DNA from: Methyloligella sp. GL2
Lineage (GTDB): Bacteria; Pseudomonadota; Alphaproteobacteria; Rhizobiales; Methyloligellaceae
NCBI RefSeq assembly: GCF_013341275.1
Contig: NZ_CP054476.1
Location: 1,005,501 to 1,069,500 of the forward strand
Length of the DNA: 64,000 nucleotides
Direction: 5' to 3'
Notes under the pieces: generated by a model
What the model saw: only the letters and a program-made list of their open reading frames with translations
What the model was told of the DNA's origin: nothing
The model's database searches: none
Position numbers and translations under genes: made by a program
Shown: in pieces, positions 1 to 8,343 of the stretch
Position numbering within the stretch: the stretch's first letter is position 1
Layout: every line of letters begins with the position of its first letter

Positions 1-98
1 GTCTGGTGGAAGAGGGCACGCATCAGAGCTTGCTCAAGAAGGGCGGCATGTATGCCCGCCTCGCCGAGCTGCAATTCGCGCCGGATGCGGCGGAGTAG
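1..98 (+). CDS. ABC transporter ATPase/permease, C-terminal fragment
   Basis: Only the last 31 codons are in the window, read from base 3 to a TAG at 96-98. They encode VEEGTHQSLL followed by GGMYARLAELQF, the usual end of an MsbA/lipid-A-type exporter nucleotide-binding domain: the H-loop region is followed by 'G-THxxLL..GG.Y..L...Q'. The identification rests on this short tail, so the transported substrate cannot be inferred. The next gene is on the other strand. Confidence 0.75.
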   Translation, partial: LVEEGTHQSLLKKGGMYARLAELQFAPDAAE

Positions 99-734
99 TC
101 CCGTAGTCCGTGGCGCTACTTAGAAGCCGTCATGCTGAGGTGCCCGGCTCTGCCGGGCCTCGAAGCATGGACCACGTCTCCTTCGAGGGCTGCCTAGGGC
201 AGCCGCCTCAGGATGACGTGGTGTAAACGCTTGTCGAGTCGACAATTTATCATCTCGTCATGCCGGCAACAGCCGGCATCCAACCCGATACGCTGAGAAA
301 GCTGCTGGATCCCGACTTTCGTCGGGATGACGCCGTGCTTGATGTGGGGCGCGTTGGGCGAGCGAGAGCTCGACATTTTCCGTCGTCATGCCCGGATTTA
401 TTCCGGGCATCCACGTTTGCGGCATTGCGGTTCTAGATGTTCGTGGATGGCCGGGACACGCCCGGCCATGACGGCTCAGAGAAACGCTGCGGGCCACATG
501 GTTCGAGACACGCTTCGCCGATGGCGAAGCGCCCTCACCATGAGGAGAGAGGGCAGGGGGTTACTCCTCACCCTGAGGGGGCGAAGGCCCGTCTCGAAGG
601 GTGCAGGCCCAAAGTAATGCGTCATTGGCGGGCTTGATCCGGCAATCCAGAGCGGCTTGTTCCTGAGCGTGATGCCCCTGGATGGCCGGGACACGCCCGG
701 CCATGACGGACGAAGGATTGAGGCTGCAGGCCCT
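99..734. repeat. Gene-free interval filled with palindromic interspersed repeats
   Basis: No convincing gene is present. The interval is a chain of short inverted repeats of the form 'GATGxCCGGG-acA-CCCGGxCATGACG'. A 29-base unit at 446-474 recurs exactly at 681-709; related units lie near 258-280, 303-333 and 384-414, and a GC hairpin at 132-168. Bases 490-615 form a composite unit whose reverse complement recurs, diverged, at 30357-30485. Short open frames here are translations of the palindromes. Confidence 0.8.
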
Positions 735-1763
735 CTACCGCTCGGTCAGCTTCAGCTCGATGCGGCGGTTCTTGCGGAAGGCCTCCGTGTTGAGTCCCGG
801 ATCCAGCGGCTGATATTCGCCGAAGCCCGCCGCCACCAGGCGGGAGGGCTTCACCCCGTCGCGGATCAGATATTTCACCACGGAGATGGCGCGCTCAGAA
901 GAGAGCTCCCAGTTGGAGGCGAATTCCGGCGTGGCGATCGGGTTGATGTCGGTATGGCCGTCGACCCGCAGCACCCACGGGATGTCCTCGGGGATCTCGC
1001 CCTCCAGCTGCTTCAGTGCGCTTGAGAGCTTGTCGAGCTGCGGCTCGGCGCTGGGTTTCAGCGCGGCGGAGCCGGAATCAAACAGCACCTCGGCCTGGAA
1101 GACGAAGCGGTCGCCGACCACGCGGATATCCTCGCGATTGCCGAGGATCTCGCGCAGCCGGCCGAAGAAATCGGAGCGGTAGCGGGCGAGCTCCTGCACT
1201 TTGCGGGCAAGCGCCAGGTTCAACCGCTTGCCGAGATCGGCGATCTTCACCTGGCTTTCGCGGTCGCGCGCTTCCGACGCCTCGAGCGCCTCCTGCAGCG
1301 AGGCGAGCTGTTGGCGCAAAGCGGCAAGCTGCTGGTTCAGCACCTCGACCTTGGCCAGCGCGTCGTTGGTGATGCCCTTTTGCTCGGCGAGCTGTTTGGT
1401 GAGGCTGGAGGCGCGGGCCTCGGCCCCTTCGGTCTCCTTGCCCTGGTCTTCGAGAAGGGCGCTCAGCCGCGCATTCTCCGCCGTCTTGTCGGCGAGGGTG
1501 GCTTGCAGCGCGGCGAGGCTGTCTTCCAGTGACTGCTTCTTGGAGCGCTCCAGCGCCAGAAGCTCGGTGAGCTGGGAGAGCTGGGTGTTGAGCCGGGCCA
1601 GCAGCGTGTCCTTGCCGCTCGCCTGCTGGGTGATGAAGTAGTTGGCGAGCATGAACATGGACAGCAGGAAGATCACCACCAGAAGCAAGGTGGAGAGCAT
1701 GTCCACGAAGCCCGGCCAGTAATCGCCTCCCGGGGGCCGGCGGCGGGATCGCGCCAGGGCCAT
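735..1763 (-). CDS. MotB/OmpA-like envelope protein
   Basis: 342 residues. One membrane helix (about 20-42) begins with an Asp at 21 in GFVDMLSTLL, the position of the proton-channel Asp of MotB/TolR/ExbD proteins. A long charged coiled coil follows (about 52-200), then a C-terminal OmpA peptidoglycan-binding domain (about 225-342, with LFDSGSAALKP and VDGHTDINP). It starts 2 nt after the stop of the MotA/ExbB-like gene, so the two form an operon and probably a stator-like complex in which proton flow drives a wall-anchored arm. It is not a flagellar MotB by context. What the complex does is unknown. Confidence 0.85.
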   Translation of the reverse strand: MALARSRRRPPGGDYWPGFVDMLSTLLLVVIFLLSMFMLANYFITQQASGKDTLLARLNTQLSQLTELLALERSKKQSLEDSLAALQATLADKTAENARLSALLEDQGKETEGAEARASSLTKQLAEQKGITNDALAKVEVLNQQLAALRQQLASLQEALEASEARDRESQVKIADLGKRLNLALARKVQELARYRSDFFGRLREILGNREDIRVVGDRFVFQAEVLFDSGSAALKPSAEPQLDKLSSALKQLEGEIPEDIPWVLRVDGHTDINPIATPEFASNWELSSERAISVVKYLIRDGVKPSRLVAAGFGEYQPLDPGLNTEAFRKNRRIELKLTER

Positions 1764-1765
1764 GG

Positions 1766-2785
1766 CTATTTCTGCTCCTTGGGCGGCGTTGCCTTATCGG
1801 CGATCTGGCGAAGCGTTTCGGCCAGCTCATGCTGTTGCTGGGATTGATCGTCGGCCCATTCGCGCACGATCTTCTGCTCGGCGCGCATCTGCTTGATCAT
1901 CTTGTCGACGGTCTGGGTCAACTCCTGCACCGCGGCGGTGGAATCGCCGCCTTTGCTGCGGGCGACGTTGTCGCTGAGATCGGAGAGCGAGCGCTGCATG
2001 TCGAGCAGCGCGAAGCGAAGCTGCGGCGGCACGCCGGCCGCGCTGCCCGAGTCGCCGGACTGCAGCTCGGTGATGCCGGACAGCCAGTCTTCCAGCTCGT
2101 TATAGAAGCGGCTCTGGGCATGGCCGGCCTGCAGGTCGAGGAAGCCGAGGATCAGCGAGCCGGCAAGACCGAACAGCGAGGAGGAGAACGCCGTACCCAT
2201 GCCGGAAAGCGGCGCGATCAGACCTTCTTTCAGCTGATCGAACAGCATGGTGCTCTCGGTGCCGTTGGTGTCGAGGCTGGCGACGGTGTTGCCGATGGAG
2301 CCGATGGTCTGCAGCAGGCCCCAGAAGGTGCCGAGCAGGCCTAGGAAGACCAGCAGCCCGACCAAATAGCGGGTGGTCTCGCGTGCCTCGTCCAGGCGCG
2401 AGGCAACGGAATCGAGCAGCGAGCGCATGGCGCCGGCGGCGAGCGAAAGCTGGCCGGTGCGGTCGCGGAGCATGGTGGCCATGGGCAGAAGCAGCACCGG
2501 CTGGTTTTCCACCGCAAGGCCCGGATCGGCGATGCGGAAGGAATTCACCCAGCGAATCTCGGGATAAAGGCGCAGCACCTGGCGGAAGGCATAGACGATT
2601 CCGACCAGCAGCACGCCGACGATCAGCCCGTTCAGGCCGGGATTGGCCATGAAGCTGTTGCGGATCTGGTGAGTCTGACCGTCAATGATGACGCCGAGCA
2701 GCGCGGTGAGGATGAGGAACAAGATCATCCGCCACAGAAACACCTGCGGCCGCGTCAATTTCGCCTGAAACGTCTCTTCCGCCAT
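1766..2785 (-). CDS. MotA/TolQ/ExbB-family proton channel protein
   Basis: 339 residues from the ATG at 2785 (MAEETFQAKL); the frame stays open upstream but that extension lacks family character. Four likely membrane helices lie near 18-35, 53-67, 140-160 and 198-220. The last pair holds GLLGTFWGLL and PLSGMGTAFSSSLFG, the signature of the MotA/TolQ/ExbB channel domain. The C-terminus is a hydrophilic helix rich in Gln/Glu. It is cotranscribed with the OmpA-like gene just downstream; together they look like a stand-alone ion-driven envelope motor. Family is secure, biological role is not. Confidence 0.85.
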   Translation of the reverse strand: MAEETFQAKLTRPQVFLWRMILFLILTALLGVIIDGQTHQIRNSFMANPGLNGLIVGVLLVGIVYAFRQVLRLYPEIRWVNSFRIADPGLAVENQPVLLLPMATMLRDRTGQLSLAAGAMRSLLDSVASRLDEARETTRYLVGLLVFLGLLGTFWGLLQTIGSIGNTVASLDTNGTESTMLFDQLKEGLIAPLSGMGTAFSSSLFGLAGSLILGFLDLQAGHAQSRFYNELEDWLSGITELQSGDSGSAAGVPPQLRFALLDMQRSLSDLSDNVARSKGGDSTAAVQELTQTVDKMIKQMRAEQKIVREWADDQSQQQHELAETLRQIADKATPPKEQK

Positions 2786-2989
2786 ATTGCGTGCCCCGAT
2801 TTTCCCGCGGTTTTTCGCCTTGGGCCCTCCCGTCCGGAGGTCTTTCGCCTCCGGCCCCCGCGCGAGATTAGCTGAATCCCGTGACACAACAAACCGTACG
2901 GACACGGCATTGTTCATTGTCGCGGTTGTGCGAAGGGGCGGGGAGGCCGGCCGGCGTCGCGGCTGGGCGCGTATCGGGGGCCTCGGCGG

Positions 2990-3796
2990 TCAGGCGCCGA
3001 TGGGGCGGGGGACCTTCTTCAAGGTCTTCAGCAGGTCGGTGTGGATCGACTCGTTGCCGCCGACCACGTCAGTGCAATCGGCCCTCAAGGGCTTGCCGTC
3101 CATATCAGTAGCGAAGCCGCCGGCCTCGCGCAGAATGACGATGCCGCCGGCGAGATCCCACGGATGCAGATTGCGCTCCCAATAGCCGTCGAAGCGGCCG
3201 GCCGCGGTCCAGGCGAGATCGAGGGCCGCGGAGCCGGTGCGGCGGATGCCGGCGCAGGTCGCCATCACCGCTTCGGCCTCGGCGAGGAACTGCTTTTGGC
3301 CGGGGCGGCCGAGATGGGGAATGCCGGTGACGATGATGCTGTCGGCGAGGCTGGAGCGGGCGGCGACGCGGATGCGGCGGTCGTTGAGGAAGGCGCCCTT
3401 GCCCTTCTCGGCGGTGAAGGTCTCGTTCAGCACCGGCGCATAGATCAGCCCGGCGACGAACTCGCCCTCGCGCTCCAGCGCGATGGAGGTGCAGAACAGC
3501 GGCACGCTATGGAGAAAATTGGTGGTGCCGTCCAACGGGTCGACCACCCAGCGATGGGTCTTGTCGGCGCCTTCGACGAGGCCGCGCTCCTCCATCAGAA
3601 AGCCGTAGCCGGGGCGGGCGCGGGAGAGTTCGGTGTAGATGATCTCCTCGGCGCGCATATCGGCGGCGGAGACGAAATTGCCCGGTCCCTTCAGGGAGAC
3701 CTGCAAATGTTCGACCTCGCCGAAATCGCGAGCCAGGCTGCGGCCCGCCTTACGGGCGGCGCCGATCATCACATTCATGAGGGCGGAGGCGGGCAT
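2990..3796 (-). CDS. suhB: Inositol monophosphatase family protein (SuhB)
   Basis: 268 residues, the normal length for the family. Metal-binding motifs are present: Glu69/Glu70, DPLDGTT at 86-92 and WDLAGG from 213 (Asp214). Family members hydrolyse inositol-1-phosphate and related sugar phosphates with Mg2+; SuhB of enterobacteria also binds transcription complexes at rRNA operons. It lies 78 bp downstream of efp on the same strand, a common alphaproteobacterial pairing, so cotranscription is likely. Substrate is inferred only from family. Confidence 0.9.
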   Translation of the reverse strand: MPASALMNVMIGAARKAGRSLARDFGEVEHLQVSLKGPGNFVSAADMRAEEIIYTELSRARPGYGFLMEERGLVEGADKTHRWVVDPLDGTTNFLHSVPLFCTSIALEREGEFVAGLIYAPVLNETFTAEKGKGAFLNDRRIRVAARSSLADSIIVTGIPHLGRPGQKQFLAEAEAVMATCAGIRRTGSAALDLAWTAAGRFDGYWERNLHPWDLAGGIVILREAGGFATDMDGKPLRADCTDVVGGNESIHTDLLKTLKKVPRPIGA

Positions 3797-3874
3797 AGCC
3801 GAAATGTCTTCAGTTGTCGGGCGCCCAGGGAGCGGGAGCCGGTTGGTGTCGAGCCGAAGCTGCTGGCGTCCCGC

Positions 3875-4438
3875 CTAGTCGGCGCGCTTGACGTAGGTGA
3901 GTTCGTTGGTGTCGACGACGATGCGCTCGCCGGTCCCGACGAAGGGCGGAACCATGACCCGCACCCCGTTATCCAGCGTGGCGGGCTTGTAGGAGGAGGC
4001 GGCGGTCTGGCCCTTCACAACGGGCTCGGCCTCGACGACCTCGAGGGTCACCTGGTCGGGCAGGGAGACGCCGATGGGCTTGCCCTCATGGCTCTCCACC
4101 ACGACCTGCATGCCGTCCTGCAGAAAGGCGGCGCGCTCTTCCAGGGAGTCGCGGGGGATCTGGATCTGCTCGTAATTCTCAAGATCCATGAACACCAGCA
4201 TATCGCCTTCTGGATAGAGGAACTGAAAATCGCGCTGCTCCAGCCGGGCGCGCTCCACCGTCTCGGAAGCGCGGAAGCGCTCGTTGAGCTTGGTGCCGTC
4301 GATCAGGTTCTTCAGCTCGACCTGGGCGTAAGCCGGGCCTTTGCCGGGCTTGACGTGGTTGGTCTTCACCGCGAGCCAGAGCCCGCCCTTATGCTCCAGT
4401 ACGTTGCCGGGGCGAATTTCGTTGCCGTTGATCTTCAT
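3875..4438 (-). CDS. efp: Translation elongation factor P
   Basis: 187 residues, full length, with the KOW-like N-domain, the central OB domain and the C-terminal OB domain ([13 protein letters not shown]). The loop PGKG at 31-34 carries Lys33, matching the lysine that is beta-lysylated by EpmA in many proteobacteria. EF-P binds between the P and E sites and relieves stalling at polyproline stretches; note that TolA in this window is rich in such stretches. suhB follows downstream. No EpmA/EpmB gene is in the window. Confidence 0.97.
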   Translation of the reverse strand: MKINGNEIRPGNVLEHKGGLWLAVKTNHVKPGKGPAYAQVELKNLIDGTKLNERFRASETVERARLEQRDFQFLYPEGDMLVFMDLENYEQIQIPRDSLEERAAFLQDGMQVVVESHEGKPIGVSLPDQVTLEVVEAEPVVKGQTAASSYKPATLDNGVRVMVPPFVGTGERIVVDTNELTYVKRAD

Positions 4439-4597
4439 GGGGTGCGCCTTAAGCGAATGCGTCAGCTAATGCGTTGTGGCGCCTTTTAGCCGTGCAAAGG
4501 CGGGCGCTGTCAAGCCGCGTAGGGTTCGGCGTGCCGCTTGAGCCTAACCCTCGCTCCGTCCGATGGGCTCGAACCACGCCTGTTGGGCGATCGCGCG

Positions 4598-5575
4598 CTA
4601 TTGGTCCCCTTGCGCGGGGGGATTTTCGCCGAAGCTGGCGAGCGGCGCGCCGTTCAGGCTGTTATTGTGCCAGCCTTCAGCGGCCCACTCAGCCTTTTGC
4701 CGCTCGTCCGGGGTGAGCTTCGAAAGCATCAGCTCCAGGTCGAAATCGCTGATCCCGGCCTCGCGGGCGATGAGATGCCATTTGGCGGCCTCGACCAGAT
4801 CCTTCTTGTAGACGAGGCCGTTGGCGTAGAGGCGAGCGAGGCGGTTCTGGCCCACCGGATTGCCTTGTTCGGCTGAGCGGCGGATGAACTCGGCGCCGCG
4901 CTTTTCGTCCTTCTCGACGCCTTCGCCGCGGAACAGCATGATGCCGTATTCGATCTCCGCCTGGTCGTAGCCCTGCTCGGCGGCTTTCTCGACCCATTCG
5001 GCGGCTTTGACCTTATCGAGGGGAACGCCGCGGCCGAACTGGTAGAGGGCGCCCAGATCGTATTCGGCGTACGGATTGCCCTGCTCAGCGGATTTGGTCA
5101 TCCATTCCACCGCCTTGCCGACATTGGTCTCGCGGCCTTTGCCGGAGAGATAGACCAGGGCGAGATTATATTGCGCGTCCGCACGGCCGGTCTTGGCGAC
5201 CTTCTCGAACAGATCGGCGGCGATACGCATATTCTTCGGCACGCCCTCGCCGGCGGCGGCCAGATTGGCGAGGGCGAATTGAGCGTTCACATCGCCGAGA
5301 TCTGCGCCCTTGGCGTAAGCGTCGGCGGCCTTCTCGAAATTTTGCGAAACGCCGAGCCCGCCGGCATAGATCTCGCCCATCAGCGTATAGGCCTGAGCCG
5401 AGCCCTCCGCGGCCTCCTTCTCGGCCAGATCCAAGGCGGTCAGGTAATGGCCGGTGCTGAAGGCGGCGAAAGCCTTGCTCTCGGCAGCGCGGGCGGGGCT
5501 GACCAAGGCATTCCCGAAGACGTTCCCCAGGACAAGAGCGGCGGCAAGACAAGGCCAGAGGAGCGCAGATCTCAT
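4598..5575 (-). CDS. Exported Sel1-repeat protein
   Basis: 325 residues from the ATG at 5575, which overlaps the TGA of the upstream ThiE-like gene (ATGA), so the two are translationally coupled. An N-terminal signal peptide (MRSALLWPCL...ARAAES) is followed by about six Sel1/TPR-like repeats of some 36 residues (pattern A.Y.LG..Y..G.GV..D...A..W..KAAEQG). Such solenoids scaffold protein-protein contacts, often in the periplasm. No catalytic domain is visible. Partner unknown. Confidence 0.85.
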   Translation of the reverse strand: MRSALLWPCLAAALVLGNVFGNALVSPARAAESKAFAAFSTGHYLTALDLAEKEAAEGSAQAYTLMGEIYAGGLGVSQNFEKAADAYAKGADLGDVNAQFALANLAAAGEGVPKNMRIAADLFEKVAKTGRADAQYNLALVYLSGKGRETNVGKAVEWMTKSAEQGNPYAEYDLGALYQFGRGVPLDKVKAAEWVEKAAEQGYDQAEIEYGIMLFRGEGVEKDEKRGAEFIRRSAEQGNPVGQNRLARLYANGLVYKKDLVEAAKWHLIAREAGISDFDLELMLSKLTPDERQKAEWAAEGWHNNSLNGAPLASFGENPPAQGDQ

Positions 5576-6195
5576 CGGGCGCCTCCGATCCGGCTGCCGA
5601 TCTCGGCGAGTCTCTCGGCGAAATCTGTCACTTCTAGGCAACGTCCTGTCAAAGAAATGAAATCTGCGCCTGCCCGCATGGCCAATTCCGCGTCCTCAGC
5701 CGTCTCGATATCCCACGCAACACAAGGGATTTGGAAGATTTCGCTCCACCAAGCGATGAGATCGACGGCAATTTGATCAGAATGCGTCCTACTTTGCATC
5801 CGTACCGGAAATGCGACATAGTCAGATCCTAACTCGGCTAAGGCCATGGCATCATGTCGATTCATGACGAAAGCTCCGACGATGGCATCCTCCGCGAGGC
5901 GCTCTCGTGCTCGAGTGTAGATAGCCGGATCGGCGTAAATATGGACACCGTCTGCCCCCAAGGCCTCGGCGGCGTCCGCATCGTCTTGCAGCAGAAAAGC
6001 GACATCTTCGGCGTGGCAGAGGGCGAGCAGACGCTTGGCCCAGTCTTGGTCGAGCGGGGTGTTTTCCGAATTTTCGAGCAGAACGCACGCCACGTCGGCG
6101 TGACCAAGCGCGTGGATCAGGTTCGCCTCGATCCGCGGCGAGGGCAGGTGCGGGACTTGCAGATAAAGCCGGCAGGGCGGCGTTTTGTCAGCCAT
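5572..6195 (-). CDS. Thiamine-phosphate-synthase-like protein, probably non-catalytic
   Basis: 207 residues with the TIM-barrel pattern of ThiE (ALGADGVHI near the middle, AGADFISLTG near the end). The usual phosphate/pyrophosphate signatures are altered: the 'GVHLGQxD' segment reads GVHIYADP and the terminal 'GxGPVFxTxTK' segment is absent. I therefore infer a degenerate paralogue rather than the working TMP synthase. Its stop overlaps the start of the Sel1 gene. No other thi genes are nearby. Confidence 0.65.
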   Translation of the reverse strand: MADKTPPCRLYLQVPHLPSPRIEANLIHALGHADVACVLLENSENTPLDQDWAKRLLALCHAEDVAFLLQDDADAAEALGADGVHIYADPAIYTRARERLAEDAIVGAFVMNRHDAMALAELGSDYVAFPVRMQSRTHSDQIAVDLIAWWSEIFQIPCVAWDIETAEDAELAMRAGADFISLTGRCLEVTDFAERLAEIGSRIGGAR

Positions 6196-6272
6196 CGGAA
6201 CCGGCTCCGGGCGCGTAACGGCAATGTTGGGATGCTAGAGGGTGTGAGAGCATGCCGGCCAAGCGGATGTCA

Positions 6273-6334
6273 ATCTCCTAAAAAAGGAGGATATGCCGCG
6301 CGCTGTGAGCGTAGTTCACTGCAGTTGTTGTTGA
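6273..6334 (+). promoter_or_regulatory. Candidate Cys-rich leader peptide with sequestered ribosome site
   Basis: A very strong Shine-Dalgarno (AAAAAGGAGG, 6281-6290) precedes ATG 6293 of a 13-codon frame, MPRAVSVVHCSCC, ending at TGA 6332-6334; three of its last four residues are Cys. The SD can pair with CTCCT at 6275-6279, leaving an A-loop, so initiation could be gated. A small hairpin (GAACT/AGTTC) lies downstream before the DUF4164-like gene at 6436. This resembles cysteine-sensing leader peptides, but that role is inferred. Confidence 0.45.
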
Positions 6335-6435
6335 ATTTGGGAACGGGGGGTACGATTCGGAACTGACCACTAGTTCAGGGAGCGGAGGCCAACACGCTGC
6401 AGTTTTCAGCAGTGCCTAAGCGGGGAGTTCTTGTG

Positions 6436-6738
6436 GTGACACTATCTAGGACGGATAATATCAACGAGGCGACCAAACGATTGGATGCGGCACTCGATGC
6501 TCTGGAAACACTCATCGGTCCGCATGTCGACGAAATACGACAAGGTGAGACGGTTGGGGCGTTGCGGGAGCGTTTGCGTTTGATGACCGAAGAGCGCGAC
6601 CAGCTTCTAATAGAGCTTGATCAATTGCGGGCGAGAACGCATCGGCTGGAATCGGCCAATGACGAAGTGTCCGGCAGGCTCGAAGCGCTACGGACGTCGC
6701 TGGCGGATAATCTGCCGACGGCGAACGGATCGGCTTGA
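6436..6738 (+). CDS. DUF4164-like small coiled-coil protein
   Basis: About 100 residues from GTG 6436, chosen because GGGGAG at 6422-6427 sits 8 nt upstream; an earlier GTG (6412) lacks a ribosome site. The protein is almost entirely helical with heptad-like spacing (RLDAALDALETL, LRERLRLMTEERDQLL, DQLRARTHRLESANDEV). Rhizobiales carry a similar small coiled-coil gene immediately before zapA, suggesting a link to cell division, but no function is established that I know of. Confidence 0.7.
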   Translation: MTLSRTDNINEATKRLDAALDALETLIGPHVDEIRQGETVGALRERLRLMTEERDQLLIELDQLRARTHRLESANDEVSGRLEALRTSLADNLPTANGSA

Positions 6739-6776
6739 AGCCGTCTCGCTAGCGCGGCAACGCGCGGAAAAGGACG

Positions 6777-7148
6777 ATGGGACAGGTTAGCGTCACGCTA
6801 AACGGTCGGACCTATCGGCTTGAGTGCGGGGATGGGGAGGAAGCGCATCTGATTGCGCTGTCCGAACATCTTGCGACTCACGTCGATACGATGAAACGCA
6901 AGTTCGGGCAGATCGGTGACGACCGGTTGGTGCTGATGGCGGCGCTTATGGTCACCGATGAGCTATGGGAGGCGCGGCGCCAGATCGAGGCGCTGCGCGC
7001 GGAGCTCAACGACATTGTGCAAGGCATGTCGGCAGCGGATGCCGATAACCGCGCGCTGGAGAAGGGCCTGGTCAACACGATCGGGGCCGCGGCCGACCGG
7101 CTGGAGATGCTCACCGAGCGCTTCGGCTTGGTGAAGCCGGGGAATTAG
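6777..7148 (+). CDS. zapA: Cell division protein ZapA
   Basis: 123 residues. The N-terminal half has the ZapA pattern (VSVTLNGRTYRLECGDGEE, then LIALSEHLATHVD), followed by a long coiled coil that mediates tetramerisation. ZapA cross-links FtsZ protofilaments and promotes Z-ring formation. It sits 38 bp after the DUF4164-like gene and directly before the 6S RNA, the usual alphaproteobacterial order. Confidence 0.93.
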   Translation: MGQVSVTLNGRTYRLECGDGEEAHLIALSEHLATHVDTMKRKFGQIGDDRLVLMAALMVTDELWEARRQIEALRAELNDIVQGMSAADADNRALEKGLVNTIGAAADRLEMLTERFGLVKPGN

Positions 7149-7204
7149 GCCCCGCGGCGCGCAAGCATCTGGCACCTTCAACAAGCAATCGCTATATTCC
7201 GCTT

Positions 7205-7363
7205 CGGCAGGCTGCGAGGCGCGTTAGGAGCGCTATTCCCCGGGCCCTATAAGATCTCATGGGAGCTGACCCTGTTGGGGATCGTGGTCTCCGGCACTCG
7301 GCGCCCCCCTACTTATGTAGGGACACCAGGGATCTCTGCTCCGACGGTCTCGCGGCTTTGCTT
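7205..7363 (+). ncRNA. ssrS: 6S RNA (SsrS) candidate
   Basis: About 160 nt in the standard place, just after zapA. A closing stem pairs 7207-7218 with 7349-7361 (GCAGGCTGCGAG against CTCGCGGCTTTGC, with wobble). Inside are TTCCCCGGG near the 5' side and a terminal hairpin CCCTAC-TTAT-GTAGGG at 7307-7322 followed by CACCAGGGA, as I recall from alphaproteobacterial 6S RNAs. A -10-like TATATT lies at 7193-7198. 6S RNA mimics an open promoter and binds sigma70 RNA polymerase. Ends are approximate. The rest of 7364-7497 shows nothing I recognise. Confidence 0.65.
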
Positions 7364-7497
7364 TTCTTCTGCCGCCGCCAAGATGCGGCCATCGAATTCG
7401 CGGCTCCTTCGCGGCGCGCCTGGATCGTTCGAATCGCATCCCGGCGTTTTTTCCGCTTTCCCCTCACAAGGCGCCCTGACGGTCTGAAAGCGCATTC

Positions 7498-8319
7498 ATG
7501 CGGATTGTTTTCCTCGGAGATTTGGTCGGACGGGTCGGCCGCCGCGCGGCGATCGAGGCGCTGCCGGGCCTGATCGAGCGCTACGCCGCCGATTTCGTCA
7601 TCATCAATGGCGAGAACTCCGCCGGCGGGTTCGGCATCACCGAGCAGATCCTGACCGAGCTTCTGGATGCCGGCGCCGATGTGGTGACCACCGGCAATCA
7701 CGTCTGGGATCAGCGCGAGGCGCTGGTGTTCATCGAGCGCTACGACCAGATGCTCAGGCCGGTGAATTTCCCGCCCGGCACGCCGGGGAAGGGCGCCGGG
7801 CTGTTCAGGGCCAGGAACGGCGCCGAGGTGCTGGTGATCAACGCCATGGGCCGCGTCTACATGAACAGCTTGGATTGCCCGTTCCGCGCGGTGGACCGCG
7901 AGATCGAGGCTTGCGGGCTGAAGCGCGGGGCGGATGCGATCTTTCTCGACTTCCACGCCGAGGCGACCTCCGAGAAGGAGGCGATGGGGCATTTCATCGA
8001 CGGGCGGGCGAGCTGCATGGTCGGCACCCATACCCATGTGCCGACGGCGGATCACCAGATCCTCTCCGGCGGCACCGCCTATATCAGCGATGCCGGCATG
8101 TGCGGCGATTACGATTCGGTGCTCGGCATGGACAAGGACGAGCCGATCTCGCGCTTCCTCGGCCAGATCCCGAGCAGCCGCTTCTCGCCCGCCTCGGGGG
8201 AAGCGACGATCTGCGGTGTGGCGCTGGAGGTGGACGACAAGACCGGGCTCGCGACCGCCTTCGCGCCGATCCGGCTCGGCGGCCGGCTGGCGCGGGCGGA
8301 GCCCGATTTCTGGCTCTAA
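7498..8319 (+). CDS. ymdB: YmdB-family metallophosphoesterase (TIGR00282 type)
   Basis: 273 residues beginning MRIVFLGDLVGRVGRRA. Dinuclear-metal phosphoesterase motifs appear in order: GD (7-8), NGEN, GNHVWD, and a C-terminal FHAEATSEK plus GTHTHVPTAD. Family members hydrolyse 2',3'-cyclic nucleotides. The gene often sits near zapA/5-FCL and yebC in this clade; here a 5-FCL gene is not found between the 6S RNA and this gene. RBS is weak. Confidence 0.9.
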   Translation: MRIVFLGDLVGRVGRRAAIEALPGLIERYAADFVIINGENSAGGFGITEQILTELLDAGADVVTTGNHVWDQREALVFIERYDQMLRPVNFPPGTPGKGAGLFRARNGAEVLVINAMGRVYMNSLDCPFRAVDREIEACGLKRGADAIFLDFHAEATSEKEAMGHFIDGRASCMVGTHTHVPTADHQILSGGTAYISDAGMCGDYDSVLGMDKDEPISRFLGQIPSSRFSPASGEATICGVALEVDDKTGLATAFAPIRLGGRLARAEPDFWL

Positions 8320-8343
8320 ATTGGGAAGCGTGCGGGCGCGAGC

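Noticed and set aside
99..734. Possible CRISPR array or integron array in the repeat-rich gap
   Set aside because: Repeats are palindromic, irregularly spaced and partly inverted, with no constant spacers and no cas or integrase gene.
3041..4489. Plus-strand open frame across suhB and efp
   Set aside because: Antisense to two genuine genes; frame openness is explained by high GC.
7259..7573. Plus frame between the 6S RNA and ymdB as a possible 5-FCL gene
   Set aside because: The translation shows none of the 5-FCL motifs and overlaps the ymdB start in another frame.
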